A stretch of DNA of 64,000 nt from Demequina sp. NBRC 110054. Lineage in GTDB: Bacteria; Actinomycetota; Actinomycetes; Actinomycetales; Demequinaceae. Numbering within the stretch: the first letter of the stretch is position 1; each line of letters starts with the position of its first letter. Shown piece after piece: positions 7,801 to 16,684 of this stretch. Both the position numbers and the translations under genes were made by a program. The notes under the pieces were generated by a model. The model saw nothing but the letters and a program-made list of their open reading frames with translations. It was not told the origin of the DNA and did not search any database. Location: the NCBI RefSeq assembly GCF_002090115.1, contig NZ_BBRK01000006.1, forward strand, positions 496,001 through 560,000, read 5' to 3'.

Positions 7801-8745
7801 TCAGCCCCCCTCGGGAGCCGCCAACTCCTCGCGAACCCGACTGAGGACCCCCCGGAGCCAGGTGAGGCCGCTGTCTCGCTGGCGGGAGGGGTGCCAGAAG
7901 GCATGCTCGATGAACCCTTCGCCCTCGAATGGCGTCTCTACCACCGTGAACTCGTCGGACCCGCACGCGCTCTCCGCGAGCGACCGTGGCACGAGCGCCC
8001 AGTGCGAGCCCTGGCGGAGCATGTCGGGCACCGCGAGGTAAGAGTGCACCGATGCGTGGGGCGGCGCTGCGGCGAGCGCGAGGTGGGCGTCGACGCCCGC
8101 GAGCGGCCGCAGCTGATTGCGCGGTCCGAGCTGAGCGTGCAGCTGCGGCGCATTTCGCAGGTCCTTGACGGTCAGCTGGGAGCGCCGCGCCAGCGGGTGC
8201 GCGCTCGACATCGCCACGACGAAGTCGTCGTAGAACACCGGCAGCGACGCGCTCGTGTATGCCGGCAGGTAGACGACGGGCAGCACCAGGATGTCGCTCT
8301 GCAGAAGGGCGCCGTCGGGATCCTTCACGAACGTGGTCGGCGTCGGCTCGAAGGAGATCCCCACGTGCGGGGCCTCGGCCCGCAACAGGGTCATCAGCAC
8401 CGGACCGATGCGGGTGAGCGAGTAGTCCGACAGCGCGATGGAGAACACTCGCTCGGAGGTCCGCGGGTCGAACTCGACGCCGGCGGAGAACAGCTCGCTC
8501 GCGGCGTCGTAGGCCGCCCGCGCGGCGGGCCGCAGGCTCTCGGCGAACGGGGTGAGCTGAAGCTCGTTTCCCACGCGCACGAGCAGCTCGTCGCCGAAGT
8601 AGCCGCGCAGTCGCCTGAGGACGCCGCTCATCGCGGACTGGCCGATGTGCAGCCGCGCACCCGCGTTGGTCACGTGACGTTCCTCGAGCAGCGCGTTGAG
8701 CGCGACGAGCAGGTTCAGGTCGATCGATTCGAGCCGGGCAACCAC
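7801..8745 (-). CDS. LysR family regulator (NodD/LinR-like)
   Basis: 314 residues. The winged HTH is N-terminal: LESIDLNLLVALNALLEERHVTNAGARLHIGQSAMSGVLRRLR contains the canonical LysR recognition helix pattern, about residues 5-60. The periplasmic-binding-like effector domain follows (about 95-300). GTG 8745 is the probable start. The wording of the N-terminus (NLLVALNALL) is typical of the NodD/LinR/DntR branch, which responds to aromatic compounds. It diverges from the extradiol dioxygenase operon, so it most likely activates ring cleavage in response to the substrate or an intermediate. Confidence 0.88.
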   Translation of the reverse strand: MVARLESIDLNLLVALNALLEERHVTNAGARLHIGQSAMSGVLRRLRGYFGDELLVRVGNELQLTPFAESLRPAARAAYDAASELFSAGVEFDPRTSERVFSIALSDYSLTRIGPVLMTLLRAEAPHVGISFEPTPTTFVKDPDGALLQSDILVLPVVYLPAYTSASLPVFYDDFVVAMSSAHPLARRSQLTVKDLRNAPQLHAQLGPRNQLRPLAGVDAHLALAAAPPHASVHSYLAVPDMLRQGSHWALVPRSLAESACGSDEFTVVETPFEGEGFIEHAFWHPSRQRDSGLTWLRGVLSRVREELAAPEGG

Positions 8746-8923
8746 ACTGTCCCCCTTCGGTTTCGGGGAGCCTAGCAGTCGGTGATAGCGGGCATCGCGG
8801 ACAACTGTTTCCGCGCCGCGTCTCGAGTTTCTACGGTGGGTCTATCGCCGCGCAGCGTCGCGCGGCCAGAGCCGATCTCGATGGCGACCGGAGCCGTCGG
8901 GCGCTCGACGTCAGGAGGTCCCC

Positions 8924-9850
8924 GTGACGCGCATCCACAGCCTGGGCTACGTAGGCTTCCAGTCCCCGCAGGTCGCCGAGTGGCTCCCCTTCGCAAACGA
9001 CGTCTTCGGCCTCGAATGCGACCTCGACGAGTCGGGGGCCGCGCAGATCCGGTGGGACGACCGCATGTACCGCATGCGCATCGTCCCCGGCGAGGACGAC
9101 CGGCTGCTCTACCTGGGGTGGGAGACGGGCAACCGGCTCGACTTCGCGGCCGTCATCGAGGATCTTCGCGGCAAGGGCGTAGAGGTGGTCGACGAGTCGC
9201 CCGAGCTCGCCGACGAGCGGAGAGTGTCGGCGCTCGCGTCATTCTCCGACCCGTTCGGCGTGCGTCACGAGGTGTTCTACGGCCAAGGGCACATGGACCG
9301 CACCTTCCGCGGGCAACGCGCCACCTCGTCGTTCATCACCGGCGACCAGGGCCTTGGGCACGCCGTGCTCATCGTCCCCGACATGGAGGAGGCGAGCCGC
9401 TTCTACGAGGACACCCTGGGCTTCAAGTGCAGCGACGTCGTCGACGTCGGGCTGGGACCCATGGCGTTCCTGAGGTGCAACCCGCGCCACCACAGCCTCG
9501 CGATCTGGGGCATCCCGGGCGCGCTCGGCCTCAACCACGTCATGGTCGAGAGCACCGACATCGACGACGTGGGTCGCGCCTACGATCTGGCGCAGCGCAG
9601 CGAGTATGAGATCAGCGCATCGCTGGGGCGCCACGCGGGCGACGAGCAGCTGTCCTTCTACACTCGCACGCCCAGCGGCTTCGACCTGGAGTTCGGCGCG
9701 GACTCGCTCGTGATCGACGACGACGACGCGTGGACGATGCGGCGGCTCGATAGGCGCTGGGGCAACAGGAGTGAGATCTGGGGGCACCAGTTCCGTCCTC
9801 TTCCCCCGCAGAGCTCCGTGCACCCGTACCCGGCGGAGGTCGCGCCGTGA
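8924..9850 (+). CDS. Type I extradiol ring-cleavage dioxygenase (BphC-like)
   Basis: 308 residues with two vicinal-oxygen-chelate domains. The C-terminal, catalytic half keeps the Fe(II) ligands: His in GLGHAVLIV (about 146), His in LNHVMVE (about 205) and Glu in FDLEFG (about 255). The N-terminal half has lost them, as usual. Members cleave catechol-type rings next to the hydroxyls (2,3-dihydroxybiphenyl and relatives). GTG 8924 with AGGAGGT upstream. Its stop overlaps the GTG of the next gene. It heads a three-gene operon (dioxygenase, amidohydrolase, FAH hydrolase) that reads like a meta-cleavage route. The substrate cannot be specified. Confidence 0.88.
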   Translation: MTRIHSLGYVGFQSPQVAEWLPFANDVFGLECDLDESGAAQIRWDDRMYRMRIVPGEDDRLLYLGWETGNRLDFAAVIEDLRGKGVEVVDESPELADERRVSALASFSDPFGVRHEVFYGQGHMDRTFRGQRATSSFITGDQGLGHAVLIVPDMEEASRFYEDTLGFKCSDVVDVGLGPMAFLRCNPRHHSLAIWGIPGALGLNHVMVESTDIDDVGRAYDLAQRSEYEISASLGRHAGDEQLSFYTRTPSGFDLEFGADSLVIDDDDAWTMRRLDRRWGNRSEIWGHQFRPLPPQSSVHPYPAEVAP

Positions 9851-10839
9851 TCGACGTCCACGCCCATCTGTTCTTCGACGAGCTGCTCGGCACCGCTGGC
9901 GCGCTCGGGCCGGAGATCCGCAAGGTCGGCGAGGACCGCCACGAGATCGTCGTGGGCGGCTACCGCTGGCCCATCGGACCCAAGTCGAGCCTTGCCGAGA
10001 CCTCGCTCCAGCGTGTCGACTCGCTCGACGAGGATGGCATCGACGTGCAGGTGCTGTCGCTGTCGCCGCTGTGGCTCCTCACCCACACGCCCGCCGAGGC
10101 TCAGGTGCCGTTCCTGCGGTCCGCGAACACCCTCATGTCCGAGTGGTGCGCCCAGCAGCCCGCACGGCTCGCGGGATTCGCGGCGCTCCCGACCACCGAC
10201 ATGGGCGCCGCGATCGGCGAGCTCGAGCACGGGGTTCGCGAGCTCGGGCTGGTCGGCGGCTACATCGGCACGGACGCTCGCGCCTCGCTCGACCATCCGG
10301 ACATGGACGACCTCTATGAGGCGTGCGTGGACCTCGACGTGCCGCTGTTCGTCCACTCGACCGTGCCCGGCGTCGACGGCCCCCCGGGCGACCCGCGACT
10401 CGACCGGTTCGACTGGCACGTCACTCTCGGCTACCCGCACGAGGAGACGCTCGCGGTCGCCTCGCTGCTGTTCGGGAAGGTGCTGCTGCGTCACCCGGAC
10501 CTCGACGTGTACGTCAGCCACGGCGGCGGAAGCATCGCCTTCCAGCACGGTCGGCTCAGGAAGTTCGCGAGCCTGCCGCGCTCGCCGATCACGGTCGAGG
10601 AGTTCGACGCGCAGTTCTCGCGGCTGTGGTTCGACACCCACGTCAACTCCCACGACTCGCTCACGCTGCTCCGCTCCGTCGCGAACCCCGACCGACTCGT
10701 GTTCGGCACGAACTACCGCGGGTGGGACTCGGGCGGCGTGGACGAGGTGACTTCGCTGGCGGACGAGGTGGTGCGCAACGCCGAGGCGCTCCTGCGCGCA
10801 CCGGCGCCGGCGGTCACGACGATGGAGGGACGACGATGA
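9847..10839 (+). CDS. Amidohydrolase superfamily, ACMSD-like (decarboxylase/hydratase)
   Basis: 330 residues of a TIM-barrel metalloenzyme like 2-amino-3-carboxymuconate semialdehyde decarboxylase. Seen are the N-terminal HAH metal pair (residues 5-7), a mid-protein His in FVHSTVP and the YVSHGGG strand His. In place of the usual GSD/GTD strand at the end of the barrel it has FGTNYRGWD, with Asn where the catalytic Asp normally is and an Asp four residues later. GTG 9847 overlaps the upstream TGA. A non-hydrolytic C-C lyase or decarboxylase acting on the ring-cleavage product fits the context. The Asn change makes the exact reaction uncertain. Confidence 0.8.
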   Translation: MIDVHAHLFFDELLGTAGALGPEIRKVGEDRHEIVVGGYRWPIGPKSSLAETSLQRVDSLDEDGIDVQVLSLSPLWLLTHTPAEAQVPFLRSANTLMSEWCAQQPARLAGFAALPTTDMGAAIGELEHGVRELGLVGGYIGTDARASLDHPDMDDLYEACVDLDVPLFVHSTVPGVDGPPGDPRLDRFDWHVTLGYPHEETLAVASLLFGKVLLRHPDLDVYVSHGGGSIAFQHGRLRKFASLPRSPITVEEFDAQFSRLWFDTHVNSHDSLTLLRSVANPDRLVFGTNYRGWDSGGVDEVTSLADEVVRNAEALLRAPAPAVTTMEGRR

Positions 10840-11819
10840 AGGTCGCACGGTGGCAGCGCCTCGACGGCACGATCGAGGCAGGCTTCGTCCACGACGGGCA
10901 CGTCATCCCGCTTCCCGACGGCAGGCCCGTCGACGCGCTGATCGTGGCGGGTCTGCCTACCGCGCTCGCGCTGGGGCGCGAGTTGATCGGGGCCGACGAA
11001 CGCGGCGGATGGCGCCGACTCGACTCGGTGCGCCTGCTGCCTCCCGTGGTGCCGAGCAGCGTCCGCGACTTCGTGACGTTCGAGGAGCACGTGGAGGGGA
11101 TGGTCAGGCTCTCGAATCCCGAGGCCCGCGTCTCCGACGCCTGGTACGACGCCCCGACGTTCTACTTCACCAACCCCCACACGATGATCGGGACGAACCA
11201 GCCCGTGGTGCCGCCACGCTGCTCGGAGCTCGACTTCGAGCTCGAGGTCGCGGTCGTGATCGGCGCGCGGCGCGAGTGCGACGGGCGCAACCTCACCGTG
11301 GAGCGCGCCGAGGAGCAGATCTTCGGCTACACGATCTTCAACGACTGGAGCGCGCGCGATCTCCAGGCGCGGGAGATGCAGGTCTCGCTCGGGCCGTGCA
11401 AGGGCAAGGACTTCGCGTCGACGCTCGGCCCGTGGATCGTCACCGCCGACGAGATGGCGGCGCGCCGCGACGAGCGCGGCTTCCTCGACGTGGAGGTCTC
11501 GGTGGAGATCAACGGAGAGCGCTTCGGCGGCGACAATCTGGCGCACATGGCGTGGACGTTCCCCGAGATGATCGCCTACGCCTCGCGTGACTCGAGGATC
11601 GCGCCGGGCGACGTGCTGGCCTCCGGCACCACGGCGCGCGGGTGCCTCGCCGAGACCTGGGGCCGCGCCGGCAGGGTGGACCCGCCCGCGCTCCAGGCGG
11701 GCGACACAGTTCGCATCGTCGTCGACGGGATCGGCGAGGTCGTGAACACCGTCGCGCCGCCGCGCGACTCCCAGGTGTCGATCCCCGCGGCTCGCCCCCG
11801 CATCGTCCGTTCGGCCTAG
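10836..11819 (+). CDS. Fumarylacetoacetate hydrolase (FAH) family protein
   Basis: 327 residues. The FAH C-terminal catalytic domain is clear. Metal ligands lie in ELDFELEVAVVIG (two Glu, about residue 130) and in FNDWSARDLQ (Asp, about 170), followed by the conserved KGKDFASTLGPWIVT. The family splits C-C bonds in acylpyruvates, or hydrates/decarboxylates dienols from meta-cleavage. ATG 10836 overlaps the previous stop as ATGA, so the three enzymes are coupled. It is the third step of the dioxygenase-amidohydrolase-FAH operon, and a long GC hairpin follows. Whether it is a hydrolase or a dienol hydratase/decarboxylase cannot be decided. Confidence 0.87.
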   Translation: MKVARWQRLDGTIEAGFVHDGHVIPLPDGRPVDALIVAGLPTALALGRELIGADERGGWRRLDSVRLLPPVVPSSVRDFVTFEEHVEGMVRLSNPEARVSDAWYDAPTFYFTNPHTMIGTNQPVVPPRCSELDFELEVAVVIGARRECDGRNLTVERAEEQIFGYTIFNDWSARDLQAREMQVSLGPCKGKDFASTLGPWIVTADEMAARRDERGFLDVEVSVEINGERFGGDNLAHMAWTFPEMIAYASRDSRIAPGDVLASGTTARGCLAETWGRAGRVDPPALQAGDTVRIVVDGIGEVVNTVAPPRDSQVSIPAARPRIVRSA

Positions 11820-11843
11820 GCCCACCGCTCCTCCCCAGCGTCT

Positions 11844-11876
11844 GGCGCCCGCCGTCCCTCGAGGGCGGCGGGCGCC
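11844..11876. terminator. Hairpin terminator at the end of the ring-cleavage operon
   Basis: GGCGCCCGCC at 11844-11853 pairs with GGCGGGCGCC at 11867-11876. It is placed between the convergent FAH gene and FAD hydroxylase gene. Confidence 0.7.
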
Positions 11877-11883
11877 GGACGTC

Positions 11884-13017
11884 TCACAAGGGCTGCGCGA
11901 GCAGCTCGCTGACCTCGGTCATGAGCTGAGCGGTCTCCCGGTTGCGGTCGGCCTCGCGGCGCCACTCGGCGATCTGCAGCGAGCTCTCGATCACGACCTG
12001 CGCGCGGTGCCTGCGGCGGGCGTAGAACTCGTCCCACAGGGCAGCGTCGACCGCCTGCCTGGTCGAGAGGAGCCCGGACAGCACGACGGCGTCCTCGAGT
12101 CCCTGCGCCGCACCCTGCGCGAGGGTGGGCGGGCAGCTGTGGGCGGCGTCGCCGATGAGGACGATGCGCCCGCGGTGCCAGTCTCCCTGCACGGAGAAGA
12201 AGCTCATCCGCGTGTAGTTGACGCGGGAGGCGTCGGTGAGGTCCTTCACGATCGCGTCCCAGGGGCCGTGGTACTGCGCGGCGAGCGTGCGCATCTGGGC
12301 GAGCATCTGCTCGGGCGTGAGGTGGGAGCGATCCTGGAAGTCGTCGACGATGTAGGCGTACATCGTGTTGGGTCCGGTGGGCGAGTAGCCCGCGTAGTAC
12401 GCGGCGCCGCCGTAGAAGAGCTCCGTGCAGGTGACGCCCGAAGCGAGCGGCACAAAGGTCCTCCAGACACCGAAGTCGAGCATCTCGGGCTCCGAGTCGA
12501 TCCCCATGAGGGAGCGCACGGACGAGCGCAGGCCGTCGGCGCCGATGAGCAGGTCGGACGTGAGGGTCAGCCCCGATCGCGTCACCGCGGTCACGCTCTC
12601 GGCGTCCTGCCGCACCTCCACGACGCGCTCGAGCTCGTGCACCACCACGCCGAGGCTGTCGGCGCGCGCACGAAGGATGCGGGCGAGGTCCGGTCGGTAC
12701 ATGCCAGCGGCGGCCGGGTACTCGTCGCCGCCGGCGCGATGCGCGTCGACCCTGAACAGCTCGGTCCCGTGCGCGTCTGGCGCGCGCAGCACGAGCCCGT
12801 CGAAGACCGAGGCGGCCCGCTGCACCTCCTCCCAGACGCCGACACGGTCCAGCATCCGCAACGCGTTGCCCTGCAGGCTGATCCCAGAGCCGACCGGCTC
12901 GGACGTGCGATACGCCTCGAGGACCTCGACGTGAATCCCAGTCTCCGCGAGCAGCGACGCCGCGGCAAGCCCTGTGATCCCTCCCCCGACGATCGTGACG
13001 GAGTTGACGGCGTTCAT
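11884..13017 (-). CDS. FAD-dependent aromatic hydroxylase (PHBH family)
   Basis: 377 residues of the class A flavoprotein monooxygenase family. The dinucleotide motif VTIVGGGITGLAAA is at the N-terminus. The DG motif LIGADGLRSSVR lies at about 155, and the second FAD motif VLIGDAAHSCPP, with its GD pair, at about 290. Such enzymes use NAD(P)H and O2 to hydroxylate phenolic acids (salicylate, 3-/4-hydroxybenzoate and similar). This reaction would prepare the ring for the extradiol dioxygenase at 8924. ATG 13017. It is 155 bp downstream of the cyclase on the same strand, so they may be cotranscribed. Substrate not predictable from sequence. Confidence 0.87.
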   Translation of the reverse strand: MNAVNSVTIVGGGITGLAAASLLAETGIHVEVLEAYRTSEPVGSGISLQGNALRMLDRVGVWEEVQRAASVFDGLVLRAPDAHGTELFRVDAHRAGGDEYPAAAGMYRPDLARILRARADSLGVVVHELERVVEVRQDAESVTAVTRSGLTLTSDLLIGADGLRSSVRSLMGIDSEPEMLDFGVWRTFVPLASGVTCTELFYGGAAYYAGYSPTGPNTMYAYIVDDFQDRSHLTPEQMLAQMRTLAAQYHGPWDAIVKDLTDASRVNYTRMSFFSVQGDWHRGRIVLIGDAAHSCPPTLAQGAAQGLEDAVVLSGLLSTRQAVDAALWDEFYARRRHRAQVVIESSLQIAEWRREADRNRETAQLMTEVSELLAQPL

Positions 13018-13171
13018 CGTTTCTGACCTCCTGAGGAGTTCTCGAGCGTGCCGGGGACCCCTGAAGGTCGATCGGCGACGTTGCGGATCGGTTTCACTCT
13101 ACGAAGGCGGGACCGGGTGGCGGAAACAGCGGCACGAGATACCCACCATGCGCGGCCACGATAGGGAGTCC

Positions 13172-14158
13172 TCACAGCAGTGCGATCGGGTTCACGGGAG
13201 AGCCGACCGCACCGGTGATCCGCAGCGGTGCCGCGGTGAGGAGGAACTCGTAGCGGGACTCGGCAGCGCAGGCTTCGGCGAGCTCGTCGAGGTCCCACAT
13301 CTCGCCGATCGTGAGCCCCATGTGCGGGATCACGACCTGGTGAAGCGGCTGGAAGGCGTCGTGGAACTCGTTGGGGCGGACCTCGAACCCCCAGGTGTCG
13401 GTCGCGATCGCGGCGATGTCGCGCTCGTGCATCCACCGGGCGGTGGTGAAGGACATCCCGGGAGCCGGGCCGCCGGCGTACTCGCCCCAGCCGTCGCGTT
13501 TGGCGCGCGCGAGCTGGCCGGTGCGGACCAGGACGATGTCGCCCGCGCCGACGATGCTCGTCTCGCCTTGAGCGTCGATGCACGAATCGAGGTCCTCGGC
13601 AGTGATCGCGTAGCCGTCGTCCAACTCCCCTGTCACCGGCGAGAGGTGACGGCCCAGATCGAGCAGCACACCACGGCCAGTGACCAACGGGGCGGCGTGC
13701 TCGATGCCAGTCACGAGGTCGCCGTCGGAGGTGACGACGTCGCCCGCGCGACGGCCGTTCCACGCGATGCCGTGGTCGAAGATGTGGCCGAGCCCGTCCC
13801 ACTGGGTCGAGCACTGGAGCGGCATGGCGATCACGTCGTCGGCGCCGCCGATGCCGTGGGGGAAGCCCTGGTTGCCGCGTTCGGCATCGGTGCCGGTGTC
13901 GAGCATCGTGTGGACCGGGTTCGTGCGCCGACGCCAGCCCCGCTGGGGGCCGTTCATGTCGAAGGGCAGGGACAGCGAGACGCTCCGCCCGGTGTGGACG
14001 AGCGAGGCCGCCCGCAGGCGTGCCACCTCGTCGATGAGGTTGAGGGTGCCGACGGCATCGTCCTGGCCCCAGCGTCCCCAATTGGTGACGGCGTCCGCCA
14101 TCGCGGCGATCGCGGCCTCCGGGGCGCTCGGATCCAGCCGTGCGGATGTGACAGTCAT
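13172..14158 (-). CDS. Cyclase / kynurenine-formamidase-like family protein
   Basis: 328 residues of the PF04199 'cyclase' family, whose known members are metal-dependent hydrolases such as kynurenine formamidase and isatin hydrolase. The metal-binding loop reads STQWDGLGHIFDHG near residue 110 and the conserved DIVLVRTG near 215; the length matches the longer subgroup. Start is ATG 14158 with GGGAGA upstream; the extra N-terminal 16 codons of the open frame lack a ribosome site. It shares the strand with the FAD hydroxylase and diverges from the alpha/beta hydrolase at 14410. A ring-opening or amide/lactone hydrolysis step is plausible. Confidence 0.8.
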   Translation of the reverse strand: MTVTSARLDPSAPEAAIAAMADAVTNWGRWGQDDAVGTLNLIDEVARLRAASLVHTGRSVSLSLPFDMNGPQRGWRRRTNPVHTMLDTGTDAERGNQGFPHGIGGADDVIAMPLQCSTQWDGLGHIFDHGIAWNGRRAGDVVTSDGDLVTGIEHAAPLVTGRGVLLDLGRHLSPVTGELDDGYAITAEDLDSCIDAQGETSIVGAGDIVLVRTGQLARAKRDGWGEYAGGPAPGMSFTTARWMHERDIAAIATDTWGFEVRPNEFHDAFQPLHQVVIPHMGLTIGEMWDLDELAEACAAESRYEFLLTAAPLRITGAVGSPVNPIALL

Positions 14159-14409
14159 GTCTCTCCCTCGGGACGCTTCGTTGCGCCCAGGCCCAGTCAA
14201 GCGCACGCCGAGACGTCAGCAAAGACCGGGTACGCGATGGCGGCTATTCGTGTCCGCGATGGAGAACCATGCCCTCGCCCACAGCAGCACGCGATGTTGG
14301 GGGCATCAGTCGCGTCGATGACCGCCATCGGAACATTCCTCTGTGCCGACGGCGGCGGCGTTCCTAGGGTGAAGGCGTACGCAACGGCGCGATCCGGCTG
14401 GAGTCCCCC

Positions 14410-15624
14410 ATGTTCATGTACTTCCCGACCAACTACGTGTGGAGCATGGCCGCGGTAGCCGCTCTCAACAACGGTGGCCTGATCGACGAGGTGGACCGAG
14501 CGTGCAAGCCGGTGCTCGAGGCGTCCCGCAATGGCGACGATGTGGGGACCGAGCTGCTCTACGCCTCGTGGGCGGCGGTCGCCGACCGGCTGGTCGCCTC
14601 GGCGGAGGAGGACGAGGCACGGGGCCGGATCATCGGCGCGGGCGACAAGTACTACCGGGCGAGTCTCTACCTCTCGCAGGCGGAGCGGTTGCAGTCACCC
14701 CAGTGGGAGGGGCGCAAGGCCGCATATCAGCGGTCGATCGACCTGCTGCTCAAGCACGTCGCGCTGTCCGGCGTTCGCTTCGAGACAGTGGAGATCCCCT
14801 ATGGCGACGCGAGTCTGCCTGGCTACCTCATGCACGCGGAGCCGTCCGCCGTGGCGGCCGGAGAGAAGCCGCCGGTGGTGCTCCAGTGGAACGGTCTGGA
14901 TTCGACCAAGGAGATGATGTACTACTCGCAGTTCCCGCAGATGCTCGCGCGTCGCGGCATCTCCACCCTCATGGTCGACACCCCCGGATCGGGCGAGGCG
15001 CTCAGGATGCGGGGCCTCACCGCGCGCTACGACACCGAGGTGTGGGCCTCAGCGTGCGTCGACTACCTCGAGACCAGGGACGATGTCGACGCTGACCGCG
15101 CGGGCATCGTCGGCTGGTCCTTGGGTGGCTACTACGCACCCAGGGCCGCCGCCTTCGAGAAGCGCCTGAAGTTCGTCGTCGCGTGGGGCGCCAATCACGA
15201 CTGGGCGGCCGTGCAGCGCCGACGGGTCGACCGCGAGGGTGAGAACCCGGTGCCTCACTACTGGAAGCACGTGTTCTGGGTCTGGGGAGCGAGCGACCTG
15301 AACGACTTCATGGAACGCACCGAGAACATGCACCTCGACGGCGTGGTCGACAAGATCACGGTGCCGTTCCTCATCACCCACGGGGCGAACGACCGCCAGA
15401 TCCCGGTGGAGATGGCGCATCGTTCCTATGCGCAGGCGGTCGGCAGCCCCCGGTGCGAGCTGAAGATCTTCGACGACCCCGAGGGCGGCACCGAGCACAT
15501 CTCGATCGACCACTTCGCCTACGTCGCCGCTTTCATCGCGGACTGGATCGCGGAGACCGTGCCGAAACTGGGATCCCCCACCGCTTCCAGCGACGAGCTC
15601 AACGCCGTCGGTTCGACTCGCTAG
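14410..15624 (+). CDS. Alpha/beta hydrolase, FrsA / 2,6-dihydroxypseudooxynicotine hydrolase-like
   Basis: 404 residues. A long helical N-terminal cap (about 1-130) precedes a hydrolase domain. That domain has the nucleophile elbow VGWSLGGYY (Ser about 236), an acid loop THGANDRQIP (Asp) and a terminal GGTEHISIDH carrying the His. This cap-plus-core layout is that of 2,6-dihydroxypseudooxynicotine hydrolase, a C-C bond hydrolase of nicotine breakdown, and of FrsA-like proteins. ATG 14410 with TGGAG at 14399-14403. It diverges from the cyclase. A C-C hydrolase acting on an acyl-phenol intermediate would suit this cluster; nicotine itself is not implied. Confidence 0.75.
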   Translation: MFMYFPTNYVWSMAAVAALNNGGLIDEVDRACKPVLEASRNGDDVGTELLYASWAAVADRLVASAEEDEARGRIIGAGDKYYRASLYLSQAERLQSPQWEGRKAAYQRSIDLLLKHVALSGVRFETVEIPYGDASLPGYLMHAEPSAVAAGEKPPVVLQWNGLDSTKEMMYYSQFPQMLARRGISTLMVDTPGSGEALRMRGLTARYDTEVWASACVDYLETRDDVDADRAGIVGWSLGGYYAPRAAAFEKRLKFVVAWGANHDWAAVQRRRVDREGENPVPHYWKHVFWVWGASDLNDFMERTENMHLDGVVDKITVPFLITHGANDRQIPVEMAHRSYAQAVGSPRCELKIFDDPEGGTEHISIDHFAYVAAFIADWIAETVPKLGSPTASSDELNAVGSTR

Positions 15625-15663
15625 GGCGTCGGCGGCCTCCCCTGGCGTTCTCGCGCAGCCCGC

Positions 15664-16083
15664 TCAGATCGAACGCACCGTCGTGACGCGCTCGGCGCCG
15701 ACGTCGATCGTGTGACCCACCGTGCACAGCCGCTCGATCGCACGCTCGGCCCGCTCGATCAGCGACTCCGCCTTCTCGGCGTCGAGAGCGCTGAGGTCCG
15801 TGCGAAGCGTCGCACTCAGCGCGCTGAAGCGGTTCTGCTCCTTGTCGACCGCACCATCCACGTCGACGAAGGCCTCGAAGTCGTCGCCGAGACGGCTCGC
15901 GAGCGTGTGATCCATCGACAGGCTCGCGCATGCGGCCAGGGCCGCCTGGAGCAGCTCTCCAGGCGAGAACACGCCAGCAGCCTCCGACAGTCCGAGCCTC
16001 ACCTCGGCCCCGCGCTCGTTGCGGGCGACGTAGGCATGGGTGCCCGTGCGCTCAAGGTGAAGAGGGGTGCGTGCGTCAGTCAT
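15664..16083 (-). CDS. OsmC/Ohr family peroxidase-like protein
   Basis: 139 residues, the family's usual size. Both redox cysteines are present: one in LAACASLSMDH (about residue 52) and the second in ERLCTVGHTIDVG (about 120), the latter matching OsmC-type rather than Ohr-type context. Such proteins reduce organic hydroperoxides with thiols. ATG 16083 is used; an upstream in-frame ATG at 16164 lies inside the operator region and is unlikely. It is divergent from a MarR regulator with directly repeated boxes between them: the ohr-ohrR arrangement. Confidence 0.85.
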   Translation of the reverse strand: MTDARTPLHLERTGTHAYVARNERGAEVRLGLSEAAGVFSPGELLQAALAACASLSMDHTLASRLGDDFEAFVDVDGAVDKEQNRFSALSATLRTDLSALDAEKAESLIERAERAIERLCTVGHTIDVGAERVTTVRSI

Positions 16084-16158
16084 GAAGTATGTCCATCCGG
16101 GGTAGCAGTGAGGCCATGCGTCGATCGCGCGCCGATCAGGGCGCCTCGCTGATAGTAT

Positions 16159-16192
16159 TTTCAAATTGCAACTATTTCAAATGAGAACTATT
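16159..16192. promoter_or_regulatory. Direct-repeat operator TTTCAAATNNNAACTATT between osmC and marR
   Basis: Two 18-bp copies (16159-16176 and 16175-16192) overlap by two bases and match at 15 of 18 positions. They are AT-rich in a GC-rich setting and end 13 bp before the MarR start. The 16-bp period places them roughly 1.5 helical turns apart. They are a likely MarR site and overlap the promoters. Confidence 0.65.
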
Positions 16193-16205
16193 CGAGGGTG
16201 ATGAG

Positions 16206-16628
16206 ATGACCGGTGCCTCCGACGAATCCGCCGTGAACGCATGGCTCGCTCTCGACCGCCTGCACTGCCTCGTCACCTCCGCGGTCTCGGATGCGCTCGC
16301 CGTCCGGGACTCCGTATGCACGGAGGAGCTCACCCTGCTCCAGCTGCTGCGCGAGGCAGCCGACGGCCGGATGAGGATGAGCGAGCTCGCGGACGCGGCC
16401 CGCACCACGAACAGTCGCGCCACACGGCTCGTCGATCGCCTCGAGTTCAGGGGGCATGTGGTCCGCGAGGCCTGCGGCGACGACCGGAGGGTGGTCTTCG
16501 CATGCCTCGCCGCGGAAGGGCGTCGCGCACTCGCCGAGATCGACTCCGCCCTTGCGCCTGTCATCCACGAGGCGTTCGCCTCCGCCGCGGCCCGACGGTG
16601 GGCCGCGGACCTCACCACCACGCCCTGA
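16206..16628 (+). CDS. MarR family regulator
   Basis: 140 residues, winged HTH of the MarR family: LTLLQLLREAADGRMRMSELADAARTTNSRATRLVDRLEFRGHVVREACGDD covers helices 3-4 and the wing (about 38-95). Two cysteines in the N-terminal third (about residues 20 and 37) could give it OhrR-like oxidation sensing, though OhrR's single sensor Cys is usually nearer the N-terminus. ATG 16206 follows GAGGG. Divergent from osmC, with direct repeats between, it is the probable peroxide-responsive repressor of osmC and itself. Confidence 0.85.
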   Translation: MTGASDESAVNAWLALDRLHCLVTSAVSDALAVRDSVCTEELTLLQLLREAADGRMRMSELADAARTTNSRATRLVDRLEFRGHVVREACGDDRRVVFACLAAEGRRALAEIDSALAPVIHEAFASAAARRWAADLTTTP

Positions 16629-16684
16629 CCGAGGCACTGCCAGCGAGATAGCCTGTCGATACGGACACACACGAGGGGGAACTC

